A DNA stretch of 64,000 bases from Emergomyces orientalis (Eukaryota > Ascomycota > Eurotiomycetes > Onygenales > Ajellomycetaceae), in assembly GCA_002110485.1 (NCBI GenBank), contig MOWL01000002.1:806001-870000 (forward strand), given 5' to 3'. The first letter of the stretch is position 1. The number at the start of each line of letters is the position of its first letter. Positions 47,633-59,800 of this stretch are shown here, piece after piece. The position numbers and the translations under genes are program-made. The notes under the pieces are model-generated. The model ran no database searches. It was not told the DNA's origin and worked only from the letters and a program-made list of their open reading frames with translations.

Positions 47633-48461
47633 AGAGCAGAATCGTATTTTAACTGTTGCCAGGCGGAACGGCAGAAAAATGTCTATATTTTCCCGGCGAA
47701 AAGCCGAAGAGGAAAATGTAAAGTAAACCGGCTCACAGGCTGCTCCCGATATCCCTTGAAATCGGGGGCCGGTTTAGTTGGCAACCACACGACACCCCCG
47801 CGCGGGCTGAAGGAAGAGATGGAGATGTATACGGCCACGGGCACGGGCACGGGCACAGAGAAAATACAAAGCGGTGTTTTTATCACATGTAAAATTGTTG
47901 AAGCAATGTAATCCATCCGCCCGGCAATTATATCATTCAATCTAGCGAAATAGCTTCTTTCTCGCAGCAGAATTACCTAGCATTTCTCTCGTATGTCATT
48001 CAGCGATGTTTTAATTGCTGGAGATTTTTTGGTGGTTGGGCGTGGGCAGACAAATGGGGCAAACACGCCAAGGGCCGCTCGGCTGATCGGTAATGCCAAG
48101 TGCGGCTGATCGGGAGAGCCGAGTCAGAGCCGAATGCCTGAACAGGGGCCTGGTGTGGAAGGTCGGATGGTGGGCGCTTTGTGTTGGTATTATTGTTGGA
48201 CTTGCTGGCAAGTTGGGAATTCCTGTAGTTATGGCAGAGCGAGGAAGATGGGTTAAGAGTTATGGTGTACCAATACGGTACTGCTCTGCTTGATATTCAA
48301 TGCAACTATTTACAACAAAAAGAGTACGTAAAAATAAGCAGTATGACGAGATAAAACTCTAACATAAAGGGATATTCTATCAATATGAAGAGGATGAAAA
48401 TGTAGAGAGGAAGGAAAAAACAAAAGAAGAAGATAAAGGAAGAAAAAAATCTATCCCGATC
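47633..48461. other. Intergenic region upstream of the AhpD-like gene
   Basis: About 830 bp, no supported gene. It contains four ACGGGC-type hexamer repeats at 47835-47860. Confidence 0.4.
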
Positions 48462-50397
48462 TCATGCTTTATCCGGCCAGTAAGTTTTTATTATGTCCTT
48501 TTTATTCACTTTCCCCATCGCATTCCGCTCGATATTATCGACGAGTTTCAACACCGTCGGTATCTTGTACGGCGCCATTTCCTCCTTCAATCGAGTACGT
48601 AGCGGGCTTAGTTCGAGCGTAGGCGTCTGAACGAAGGGGATGGAAATAGTAGATTAGCATTAAACCACCATTAGCGTCCAATATTAGAATCAACTTGTGA
48701 AGGGGGTAAAGGAAAATCATACCCCAGGCCTTTGTATAACGACAGCAGCAACCCGTTGTCCCCATTCCTCATCCGCAAGGCCCACGACAACAACCTCCTG
48801 TATCTCTTCCAACGCGAGCATTTTCCTCTCAACCTCCAGCGCGGAAATCTTGTAGCCACCAGACTTGATCAAATCAACCGACGCACGGCCCTGAATATAG
48901 TATGCCCCGTTTGAGTCCCGTTGAGCGACATCGCCTGTCTTAAACCATCCGTCTGTCGTAAATTCCTTCGCGGTAGCTTCGGGCTTTCTCCAATATTCTA
49001 AGAAGACGTTATCACCCTTGACCTCAATCATGCCCGCTTCATCATCCCCAGCCGCAACTACCATCCCAGTTTCCTTATCAGTAAGCCGAACCTGCACGCC
49101 CGGTAAAGGCCACCCAACGCTGCCATCGATTCTCGTTGCGATATCTAATCCACAGCTAATCCCCATGCCGATTTCAGTCATGCCGTACCTCTCCAGTAGA
49201 ACTTGTCCGGTTATTTCAGCGAATTTTGTCTTTATGGGAGTTGGCAGGGCTGCAGAGCCACTGACGACCAGTCGCAAAGCCTTTGCGCCCTGACGCGCAT
49301 CCTGCTCCAGCTCGGTGGATCTAATATGAGAATCGAAGTAGTCCACCAGACGCGAGTAAACCGTCGGGACAGCGAAGAAAATTGTTGACGAGCCCTTATC
49401 ACACCATCTCTTCCATACAGCGGCAGGATCAAATTTCGGGTGCATTTCCACGGTTGCACCACTGAAGAGTGTGGCCGTGAGGCCGTTTATGATCCCATGC
49501 ACATGATGCAGGGGCAGGACATGGATGAGGTGGTCTGCCGGTGTATATTTCCACGCCTTTGCCAGGCATTCCGATTGGAAAGTTATGTTCTTGTGGGTCG
49601 TAACGCAGCCTTTGGGGTTCGAGGTTGTTCCCGATGTGTATATCATCAATGCCCGTCTGGATCGGAGTAGCGAGGCGTGGAAGGGCGGTAAAAACACTGG
49701 AGATTCGCTCGCAACAAGTGGCGTCAAATCGAAAAAAGGGATATTCGGATTCGCTTCTTGAATGGCAGCTTTCATGTGGTTAAACGATGGATGGAGGATA
49801 ATCAACGAAGGGTCCGAATCCGCAATGGTGTATAGGATTTCTTTTGCAGGGTGGGTTGTGCCTGTATATATTATGGGTTAGATTTAAAAAATAATCTTTA
49901 GAAAATTCAGATATTGAATATCTCTTACACAATGGCACGCATACCCCGCCGGCGGCCCATACCGCCCATTGGCAGACGACATAGTCGTATCCAGCTGGCG
50001 TCAAAAACGCAACTCGTCGTTCATCCAAATCCCCCGCTAGCACCAGCTTCAAGGTCTCCAGAATCTGTTTCTTAAGGGTTGAAACGTCAGCCAAAAGTTG
50101 GACGTAGGTGAAGCTTTGACATTTCGCCGTGTCGATAATTGCGATTTTGCTGCCACTTTTAAGAGCATGGTTCTTCGCAGCCACAAGGAGGGGAAGCGAA
50201 GGAATGGAAGCCGAGTTATCCCGCTTGGATTGTTGCAGTCGATTTCGTATGAATTGGAATGTGAAATATGGAATCGAGAGCGCTGCAGCCGCCCAGAGAG
50301 AAATGAGAGCCCAGTTCTGTTGACGGCCCCTTGAGGGACTGACCAAGGACATTATCGTCGTCGTCGTCGCCGCCCTTGTTAAAAGAAATGCAGGCAA
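48462..50397 (-). CDS. Acyl-CoA synthetase, malonyl-CoA synthetase (ACSF3)-like
   Basis: ANL-superfamily adenylate-forming ligase. Three exons, 49929-50397, 48723-49861 and 48462-48626, give exactly 590 residues from the first Met; an in-frame Met at 50352 (MSLVSPSRG) is an alternative start. Motifs: A3 MIYTSGTTSNPKGCVTTH, HVLPLHHVHGIINGL, A5 ERYGMTEIGMG, SVGWPLPGVQVRL, A7 WFKTGDVA, A8 IQGRASVDLIKSGGYKISALEVE, and A10 GKVNKKDI with catalytic Lys. The combination SVGWPLPGV and SVDLIKSGGYKISALE is characteristic of the malonate/methylmalonate ligases. Near the N-terminus is a hydrophobic helix (LISLWAAAALSIPYFTFQFI, about residues 31-50) preceded by a Thr/Arg-rich start. This could be a mitochondrial presequence or a membrane anchor. 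The C-terminus (WPDKA) is not a peroxisomal signal. Specificity is inferred from family. Confidence 0.88.
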
Positions 50398-51522
50398 GAG
50401 GTTGACGCACGCTCTCTATACCTTTTCACGCAGAGGCCGGGGGAGCTAGCTAGGTAATGAAGTTACGGGTGGGTAACTTGTAGCAGGAACCGCATTGCCT
50501 TCTCTGTATGCGCCACCACCGGGGGTTTGTTTGTCAGAGAATGTTAGCCTGACGGTGAATTCAGGCGCGACCCGGCACACAGACAGACTATCCGTGTGCT
50601 GGGTCCTGGAATGTCTAATGTGGAGACTCATATCTGGATTATTCCCGGCTCGGAGACTCTCAAAAAGTCGCCTGCACATCAAACTTGCAGAATTCCACAA
50701 CAGTGCCAAGGTTTAGTGAAATGGTCCCTCGGCTGGTGTTGGAATTCGGCGGAACGGTAAGGGGCTTGCAAATAGGCTAATTCGCTGCACACTGTGAACA
50801 GTGCACTACCAGCTCCGAAGAGCTCAATTTAGTGGCTTGGGAGCTGATTGCTGCAAGGTTAAGCCAGTCACAGCCAAAAGCCAAGGGGCAGCTGGCGAGC
50901 TTGACTTGGTTGCTGCTTTGAACTATTCCCAACTATCCCTTCCCTCCCGCCCTGTGGTCAGCATCACACGCGCGGATCAGTGCATCGAGATGCAATGGAA
51001 CAACGCTATCACCGTTTTCAATATGAACCGCGATCATCCATGGGAGTGTGGCCTTGATAATAGCTCAAGCCCTAACCCAAACCCGGGGGCTCCTTAGCAA
51101 AACAACCCCAGAAATAAGTTTAGTGGACATCGCAAGCCCACAGCAAGCCGTTCAATCCTTGTAGAAAGCTGTTTGTCAAACCCAAAATCGAGATGTTACG
51201 CGGGGTCATCACGGTCTTTTTTTCCTGCATTGTTACGTCTGTAAATAGTAGTTGGAATATCTGAGAATAGATTATCAATCCCTTTTATATAGCTGCATGC
51301 TCCCTCCCCCTCCCCCACAACCCTTCCCCCCCCCGAATATTCTCGACTTCTGGCCTGCTTCTTGATTCTTGCTTGAAGCTGGCTGCTTTGCTGCCCTGCT
51401 CTGGTCTGGTCTCTTCAGTTTCTAACCTTGATCCCTGTGGTTTACCTCTCTGATATTCTGTGTCATATCGCGACTTGGAAGCCTTTGTTTACCTTGCTGG
51501 CAAACCGGCCATCTTCCTCACC
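50398..51522. promoter_or_regulatory. Divergent promoter region, acyl-CoA synthetase / MFS transporter
   Basis: About 1.1 kb, no supported gene. A pyrimidine-rich block (CTCCCCCTCCC..CCCCCCCCC) at 51300-51336 followed by CT-rich DNA about 190-220 bp before the transporter ATG looks like a fungal core promoter. Confidence 0.4.
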
Positions 51523-53499
51523 ATGGCCAACAGCAAATATGAAGAGAAGGACGCTGTTGTCTCAGCGGACATCAACAAGGAGACACTGGTCAACAGCGAA
51601 TCAATGCCCGAGAAGGGCGTTCTGGTGAATCGCGACTACGCGGGTGCCGCTGCAAAGACAGATCCAGCGGAGATCCGTCTGGTCCGCAAGCTGGACCTGA
51701 GAATCATGGTCTATTTCAGCTTTCTCTTATTTTACTCCTTGTGATTTTTCATACATGAACCAGTGGCAGCTAACATCTGCATATATACAATTGCAGCCAA
51801 TTCTAGTCACCATGTATTTTCTCAACTACATCGACCGGAACACCCTTGCCCAGGCACGCCTTGACAACCTCGAGGAAGAACTGGGCATGGAGGGAGAATA
51901 CAAATTCAACACTACGATTTCCATTCTCTTCGTGGGCTACGTCCTGATGCAGATTCCCAGCAATATGTTGATCACCCGAGTTAGACCAAGTATCTACATG
52001 AGCTCGTGGATGATCATTTGGTCAATTGTATCAGGTTCGTTACGAAATAAACAGTTACGAAATTCATTCAATTGGCGATTGGAGCTCGGTTATAACTGGA
52101 AAAAGTGACTAATTTCTCATCAGCTTGTACGTCTCTGGTTCAATCTTATTCTGGAATGGTCGTGTGCCGTTTCTTGCTTGGGGTAACAGAGGCGCCGGTA
52201 TGTACAGAGATACTCGCCCGACCAAACATCACATTTTTGCGAGGACTGAGCATATCTAATGTTCATTACATAGTTCTACCCGGGAGCGATATATCTTCTG
52301 GCCATCTTTTATACTCGGAAAGGTCATAACCTTCCACTTTCCCTTTGTCAGACGTTTTATTTCTTTCATCGATCATATGTCCTAACGAAGATGCTTAAAC
52401 AGAGGTTGCTTCTCGAATCGCCGTTTTATATTGTGCTCAAATTCTTGCGACAGGATTTGCCGGTTTAATTGCTGCAGGTGTATTCAAAGGTCTTGATGAT
52501 GCAAGAGGCCTCTCAGGCTGGAGATGGTATGTTATGATTTTTAGTATTTTCTCCCGTACTGAATACCAACTAAGAATATTTCGTAATCCCCCTCTACTTA
52601 GGCTATTTATCATCGAAGGTTGTGCAACCACTGCAGTGGCAATAGGAGGTTTCTGGCTGCTGCCTGATACCCCCAGCACGACCCGTTGGCTAACCGCCGA
52701 TGAACGCGAACTCGCACACGCCAGAATTGAACGGGACAAGATGGGCGAAAAATCAGAGAAGATTTCTGTAATGGAAGGCCTAAGACAAGCGGCCAGGGAT
52801 AAGCGAACATGGATCTTCTGCCTCATGCAAAATTTCCATCTGGCAGCTTGCTGCTTCAACAGCTTTTTCCCGACGTATGTGTCAAACAACCCCAAACCCC
52901 CAAACCCCCAAACCCCCAAACCCCCATACACAAACCCACAACACATAATCTAAAGATCGCAAAACAGCGTCGTCAAAACCCTCGGCTACCCTAAAACTCA
53001 AACCCTCCTCCTCACCTGCCCACCCTTCATCTTCGCGGCGGCCGCCGCCATCTTCATGGGTTGGAGCTCCGGCCGCTACCATGAACGCACCTGGCACATC
53101 ACAGCAGGCCTCAGCGTCGCCATGGTCGGTTTCATAATCGCCTCAAGCACCCTAAACACCGCCGGTCGCTACATCGCCTGTTTCATATTCCCCGTGGGCG
53201 CTTACTCTGTCAACTCCGTCATTATCGGCTGGGTGTCATCGACGCTGTCGCAGACGCGGGAGAAGCGGGCCGTTGTGCTAGCCATGCACAACGTTGCGGG
53301 ACAGATTGGGTATATCTACGGTGCGTATGTATGGCCTAATTATGATAAGCCGCGGTTTGCGATTGGGTTTGGGGTTTCTGCCGGATTTGCGCTTGGGGCG
53401 ATTGTGTGTGCATGGTGGATGCGTGTATTGTTGAAAAAGGAAAATCAAAAGCTGAAAGAGATGGCTGGGGGGGAGATTGTGAATTATTATGGGTATTAA
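51523..53499 (+). CDS. MFS transporter, allantoate-permease (Dal5/anion:cation symporter) family
   Basis: Plasma-membrane symporter with about seven or eight exons. It starts MANSKYEEKDAVVSADINK (51523); exon 1 ends at LRKLDLRIM (51708) before a weak donor GTCTAT, and exon 2 begins PILVTMYFLNYIDRNTLAQARL. Other markers are KFNTTISILFVGYVLMQIPSNML, SACTSLVQSYSGMVVCRFLLGVTEAPFYPGAIYLLAIFY, ASRIAVLYCAQILATGFAGLIAAG, WLFIIEGCATTAVAIGGFWLLPDTP (central loop), and TREKRAVVLAMHNVAGQIGYIYGAYVWP. These are family signatures. Exons around 52100-52500 are short. The intron at 52875-52967 contains an unusual C5A3 repeat (listed). Substrate may be a carboxylate, nicotinate-like anion or ureide; sequence alone does not decide. 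The last residues are EIVNYYGY. Confidence 0.88.
52889..52926. repeat. Intronic (CCCCCAAA)n minisatellite
   Basis: Four to five tandem units of C4-5A3 inside the 93-nt intron 52875-52967 of the MFS transporter. The opposite strand reads (TTTGGGGG)n, a strong G-quadruplex candidate that resembles ciliate-type telomeric repeats but not the fungal TTAGGG. Confidence 0.9.
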
Positions 53500-54207
53500 A
53501 CGGACCGTGGGATGCTTTTCTCAAAAAAAAAAAATTTTTTAAAGTAAAACTTAATTTTGCTTTGAATTTATTCATTTGGTGAAGGGAGAACAGGCGTGTA
53601 AGGGCTGAAAAGGGCAGAACTGCTCCGCCTCTCCAAAATAAAAAACGGGGGGTATTTTGAGATAGCAGTGTTGAGTACGATGGCACGCACAGATAATTCG
53701 TAATATGGAATGGCTCCCTTGGTAGGGATTGATCGACTCGAGGCAAATTCAGACGTAATTTCTCTTAAGCCAAGGCAGGACGGCTTTTCTTCTCGATTTT
53801 TCATAGTCTTAGCTCATAGCTTTTTAAGAATTTATATACAACGGTCATTCCCAAGTGTCCTACGTATTGGAAGAAATTCTCAGCGGTTGATAAATTGAAA
53901 GCAGAGTTAGCATTGCTGATTAAGAGGACATCTTCGCAGTTGAATTTTCATTGTTAATTTACGATCATCGAAATAATCCAGGTAATGTTTCCATACTAGC
54001 TTTATTCATTCATCTGTGCTGCATCCATGACTTCGTAGCAAAATGTCAACTAAGAACTAGTAACTAGCGCGAGAGTAGAGGTTGAGGCTCATGCGCCAAG
54101 GCCCAAAATATGATTTTTGTATTTCTGTGGCCTCCAACCTCTCTTCAACCTCTCTCCATCGATAGAGAGGTCTCATCACGGCACGAAACAAAAGCACATC
54201 CCCACAA
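53500..54207. other. Convergent intergenic region
   Basis: About 700 bp between the ends of the MFS transporter and the Zn2Cys6 gene; AT-rich with an A12/T6 run just after the transporter stop. No supported gene. Confidence 0.45.
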
Positions 54208-56305
54208 TCAGATAAATAACCAATTAACACCAGACCGATCAAAATAATCCGCCCAGTCCCCGTCGTGCTGATCTTCGCGTCTCCAAATAGCATCCAACAC
54301 GCGCATGGCCTCCCGTATATTTACAGTCCAGCACCCGCGCCACATCAGGTCTAACCTATCGCGGATCCATGTTCTCTGCGCCGGACAGCGGCATTCCGCA
54401 CCCGCTATGAACGTCGGCCACAATATACTCTTAAAAAGTTCAGAAGTCGGAGGGATTAGTGAGATATGGGTCAGTACCTTGGTGACCTGATCTGCAAAGA
54501 AGTCACATTCGTCAGGTGACGGGTGCAAGAGGATCCGGGTGGCGTAAAGGGTGATGGTAATTTTATACGCTGAAGCAAGGTGATGTAGTGCGTCTGAGAA
54601 TGGGCTATTACTCTCCGCGGAATCCGATGATCTAAGAACGGGAGGGTTCCAATGAGACTCCCGTAAAATAGGGTGGTCAGAGGCTGGGTAGTCTGTACCT
54701 GTATACATGGAATGATGCATTTCTCGCGTCCAACGTTCTGGGTCGAAAGCATTAATCTGAGATAAAATTACGGAGATATCTGCTTTCGGTGCGACGGTCT
54801 GTGATGAGCTGTCTGCGTGGCGTAGGGAGGAAATGAAGAGGATTATGTGCAGCAGAGAGCCCGGACAGCCAAGCCAAACCTTTTTCTCGGTGTCTGATAA
54901 AAGATTTGGCGATGTTATAAGTTGTGACGATATCGGCTCAGACCAATGTCCAGACGGAGTAAGTGTGGATCCCATGATGTCAAAGCTGAAAAAATGGAGT
55001 TAGTTTAGACTCTATTCCTGATGAAAGGCGAGACTATAGAACACAATGGCTGGGTGTCATTTATACGCACGTCATACAGCTTCCTGCTAGGAACATATCA
55101 AAGCTATCATACACTGCGCAGGGCAATGGTGATAACCCATCCGTGCCCTTCTTTACCAGTGGTCTGAAACGGCTCTGGAGCAACCTTTTGGCACCTTCGA
55201 CATGTAGTTTCCAAGACCCGCGGCCGGATTCTACCATGTCAAGAACCATAAGGAGAAGTGCGGAAGCAATTGACGCATCTTCTCCTCGCGTCTTGGGATT
55301 CAACAAATTTTGCTCCAGCTGGCAGAGCGCCCGATGCTTAAGAAGTAACAGATGTTGGTAGGCAACTCGTACAATTGGGTTGGGCGAGCGCGCAAATTGT
55401 TCGCCATTCTCCAACAACTCTCCCTTATCTTTCAAGGAAAAGTTGTCAAATGGCGACTCGCCCGAGTAGTGAAGAACGTGTAAGTGGTGGCATGCGCCGA
55501 TTGCAGCCATTGCAGCGCACACACCCGAAGAATCATTAACCATCTGAAGAAGGCGACGATAAGGGTTGTTGTGAGGGACTTCAAAAAGTACCATCAGCCC
55601 ACAAAACTTGCGATCATCTCCCATGCTAGTCAGCAAAGTTGTTGTGAAAAGATAACTTGGTGGGTGACACTCACAATATGCGAGATAATATCGTGATATT
55701 TTGTCCAAGCCTTGAAATAGCGGATCCACGAGGGTTGAGGGGACACGGAGATAGCATTCCATTTCATCTACACTGTTTTGATCACTTGACTTCCAGTCTG
55801 ACAATACCATGCCTGCCGGCTGGTATTCTTCCGAGGAATCCGAGTCTCTGGCTGAATGCCATGACCCAAAGGATCCCGGATTGCCCGGTAATCTCTGGGG
55901 CGCTTCTTGATCTGAACCCGATCCTCCAAAGGAGAAAGTCTCTCCATGCCGGAATACCGCGGGCCCAACAACGCCATGCACTGGGGAAACTGACGGGATC
56001 TTTTTCGATGAGACGTCGTCAAATGTCAAGCCCATCATCTTTCCGCGGCTGGCAACCCCCCGCACCCAAGTAATAGGTTTCTTATACCCCAAACATGTCT
56101 TCTGCGCACCACCGCATTTTCGACATGTTGGAAGCAACCGATCGCATGTCACACGTCGGCGGCGACAGGTATAACATGGACTGCTTGAAAAATTTTGGCA
56201 GCCAGCCGAATTTTGTGACGGGGCGGCCGAAGCTGTCGAATGTAGCGGGAGCATGCTCCTTTTCCAAAGGGCGCCCCTACAATCGACATCATTCGCACCC
56301 ATCAA
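54208..56305 (-). CDS. Zn2Cys6 transcription factor, ACR-2-like
   Basis: Nuclear fungal transcription factor. Two exons, 55071-56305 and 54208-54985 (donor GTGCGT), give exactly 670 residues. The zinc cluster has Cys 44, 47, 54, 61, 64 and 71 (spacing 2-6-6-2-6) with a basic RRRRVT loop. It is followed by GYKKPITWVRGVASRGKMMG, a stretch I recognise from the Neurospora acriflavine-sensitivity regulator acr-2 group. The C-terminal half is the helical fungal regulatory domain (PF11951-like): LVDPLFQGLDKISRYYLAYCECHPP, PLFS-type hydrophobic helices, ALCQLEQNLLNPKT, SGRGSWKLHVEGAKRLL, SELFKSILWPTFIAGAEC, and MRVLDAIWRRED. It is transcribed away from a PDR pump across a shared 576-bp promoter, which makes that pump its probable target (inference). 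Confidence 0.92.
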
Positions 56306-56881
56306 ACTAATGACATACTAACATTTATCAAACTACTATCGATATGGAAAGAACCTGGAGAAATAAATCCAAGAACAACTCACAAAAGATCCAGATCGGT
56401 GGGGTGGGTGGCCCGAGGTATTTTGCCACTACTGTGCTTAATAATTATCCTCCGGCCAACGCTAGTCGAGTTAGGGTTGTGTCTTGGCTGCCTCCTTGAG
56501 CCTAGTCTCACGCCCCGCCGGTGGTTTGTGCCCTCGACGCGGAAATTTTCTCGGCGTTCAAGAAGAGTCACCTAGGCTTGGCATCAAAAGCTTGAACTTG
56601 CCCCTGGACAGACCCACGGGTCCTCCGCTTGGCTTCCTTTCTGGGTAGAACTAATAGCTCTACTAGGTTAAGTTTGGCCCACCCAGGAGCAGCCATAGGT
56701 CTTTTTCTTTGGTTTGTAATTTTTTTTTCCTCTCTGCTATGGTGAGTTCATGCCACCCCGCAATGATATATATAGACCTTTTCCTCTCGCTGTCCCATAC
56801 GAAAATGGAAGCTTCATCACAGTTTTTCAGTCTCCTCTTTTTTCATGACGTGCGCATAGGCTTGTCTCCAGCTCTACAGCC
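56306..56881. promoter_or_regulatory. Shared divergent promoter: ACR-2-like regulator / PDR pump
   Basis: 576 bp between start codons. A TATA-like box (GATATATATAG) lies at 56764-56774, about 110 bp before the pump ATG and followed by CT-rich DNA as in fungal promoters. I could not identify a confident CGG-based binding site for the regulator. Confidence 0.5.
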
Positions 56882-59800
56882 ATGCCGCCAACTGTGCCGG
56901 TAATATCTCGGGTTCCAACCCATAGCGAGCGCACTCTCTATGCTACTGAACACCGAAATGATTCGCAGTCCAAAGTGCATCCATCTCAGAAGGATGAGCA
57001 AATTTTTGCAAATTTGCAGCGGACTTTTACTGAGTTCTCGGAAACGGAAATCACAGAATATCCTGAGCCACACTCAACCCTTGACAAGTATTTTAAGGAA
57101 CACAGGGTGAAAGACATAGCCGGTAAGCCTCTTAGCCGACTCGGCGTTTGTTTTAAGAACCTGTCGACTTGGGGAGTGCGGAACGAGCATGCACAGGTAA
57201 AGACCTTAGCACATGCAATTTGGCGGACATGTACCTTCCAAGACGTCTATGAGTGGACTATCAAACGGTGGATTGCTCCTCCAAAACTACAGGATGGAAG
57301 GCCCCTGATCAACGATTTTTCAGGGGTTGTTCGTAGTGGAGAAATTATGTTGTATGTACCCGTCCTCTTCTGACACTTTGAATAGAACCAAAGAATTGAC
57401 ATTTTTTCGCAAGAGTATTGGGACGCCCAGGTGCTGGTTGTTCGACGTTTTTGCGAACCGTAGCAAATCACCACTCCTCCTTTTTGGGTGTGACTGGATC
57501 GCTTGACTATTCTGGGCTCAAGCCAGAGGATATGTCGAAACATTTTAGGGGCGAGGTTGCTTATATCCCAGAAGAGGATATTCACTTTCCCACTTTAACT
57601 GTGCGCCAGACGCTGGAATTTGCTTTGGAAAGCAAAACTCCCAAAAGGCTAAGGCACAAAGTCCCAGAGATCTTGGACATCTATGGTCGAGTTTTTGGTA
57701 TATCTCACGTTATGGGCACGCTTGTTGGGAACGAATATATCCGCGGTATTTCTGGCGGTGAAAGGAAACGCCTTTCAATAATCGAGTCTCTTGCCACTGA
57801 CTCGGCAGTGGCTGCATGGGACAATTCTACCAGAGGTTTGGATGCCGCCGCGGCAGTCGATTATGCTCGAAGCCTTCGAATCATGACGGACACGTGTGGT
57901 AAGGCGACCATTGTGACACTTTACCAGGCATCCGACGCCGTGTACAACTTTGCGGACAAAGTTATGATTATCGATGAAGGTCGGATGCTTTACCAGGGCC
58001 CTGCGAACAAAGCTAAGCCATACTTTGAGAACTTGGGCTACAAGTGCCACCCCAGACAGACTATCACGGATTTCCTGACCGGCATAACATCCGCCCACAC
58101 CCGATCGTTTCGGGACGGGTACGAGGCACGAGCTCCGAAAGGAGCAATCGAGTTGGAAAAGGCGTTCAGGGAAAGCGAAGATTTTAAAGCCATTCAGCAG
58201 GATATTCAGAATTACGAAACCGAGCTTTCCCGGACTCATCGTACGGAAGCGAGGCAGAGCTACGATTCCAAGTCCACTCTAGAAGACTTCAAAGCCCTTG
58301 CCCAGCAGAAGAAATCCCGCTTCGTTTCCGCCAAGTCAGCTTACAACACATCGGTGGTAAAACAAGTCATGCTTTGTACGAAACGTCAGTGGTGGCTCCT
58401 TAAGGGATATCCTTCACATCTGTACATGAAACTTGCTAGCTCTGTGGTGCTGGCACTTTTGATATCGTCACTGTTTTATGACCTTCCCACGACTCTGGAC
58501 GGTGCCTTTTCCCGTGGCGGCTTCATCTTTTATTGTATGCTCACCCTGCCATGGATTCAATTAGCGGAACTCGAGGATTCTATCCAAGGCCGTGACATAA
58601 TTAGCCGCCACAAACGGTTCGCTTTTGTGAGACCGGGCGCAGTTGCATTTGCTCGTACCGTGTTCGATTTTGTTACGGTTTTCATAATGACAGTTGTTTT
58701 CAATATAATTGTCTATTTTATTGGTGGCCTGAAAATGGAGGCGAGTACTTTCCACCCACTAGTCTTCCCTACCATCAAGCGTATCGCTATGTTGCTAACG
58801 CACACCATATATAGGCTGGAGCTTTTTTCATATTTTTCCTCGTCTCATACCTACATACCGTTTGCCAGACTTCGCTATTTCGGCTTTTTGCCTCTTTCTC
58901 GAGTTTCGAAGTTGCCCTGCGATATTGTGGCGTGGTTTTCCTGATGGCGATTACCTACGGCGGCTATCTGCTCCCCTTAAACCGACTCATCTCCCAAGTG
59001 CCTTGGGTTGGGTGGATCGCGGTAGGCCGACCCAATATGTGCTTCAACTGTTTTCATGCTAACCATGATGGATAGTATACGACGCCAGCCCTCTATGCAT
59101 ACGAAGCATGTATGGCTACTGAGTTTCATAAGATGGAACTCACGTGTGATTCCAAGTCGATTATCCCTTCAGGTCCCGATTATACAAATGCACTATATCA
59201 ATCTTGTGCTGGTGCAGGGAGTGTACCGGGACAGCTAACAATCAATGGTGACGCATACCTCGCTAGCAAATACGGTTTCTACTATCATAATGTGTGGAAG
59301 AACTTTGGCATTTTGATTTTGTTTACCGTAGCTTTCACCGGTATGAACGCGTGGCTTTGTGAGACCATTGAATGGGATGATGGCTCTGCTGGTGCTGTTT
59401 CATATAGCAAGAGGAAACATCGGCAACGCAGCGCAGCAGCCCACGATGAGGAAAATAGGGCTTTCGACGTTGACCACAAAGCTCCTCCAGAGACGACAAA
59501 CATGGATACTGCTGACAACCCCTCTGAACGAATTTCAAAGACGCAATCAGCATTTGCGTGGCGGAAATTGAATTATTCCATACAACAAGGTGACTCGGAG
59601 AAGGTCTTGTTAAATGACGTTTCTGGATATTGCCAGCCTGGGGAACTCACTGCACTAGTGGGCTCATCTGGTGCTGGTAAATCAACATGTAAGAAATCCA
59701 CCCAGCGGCCCGGTATTTAGATCCAAGCAGCTAACAACGTCTCTTCTAACCAGTATTAACCGCCCTTACTCAGCGACAAAACACCGGTTGGCTGACGGGC

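Noticed and set aside
52889..52926. Possible interstitial telomere
   Set aside because: The unit is C5A3, not the fungal TTAGGG, and it lies within an intron of an intact gene.
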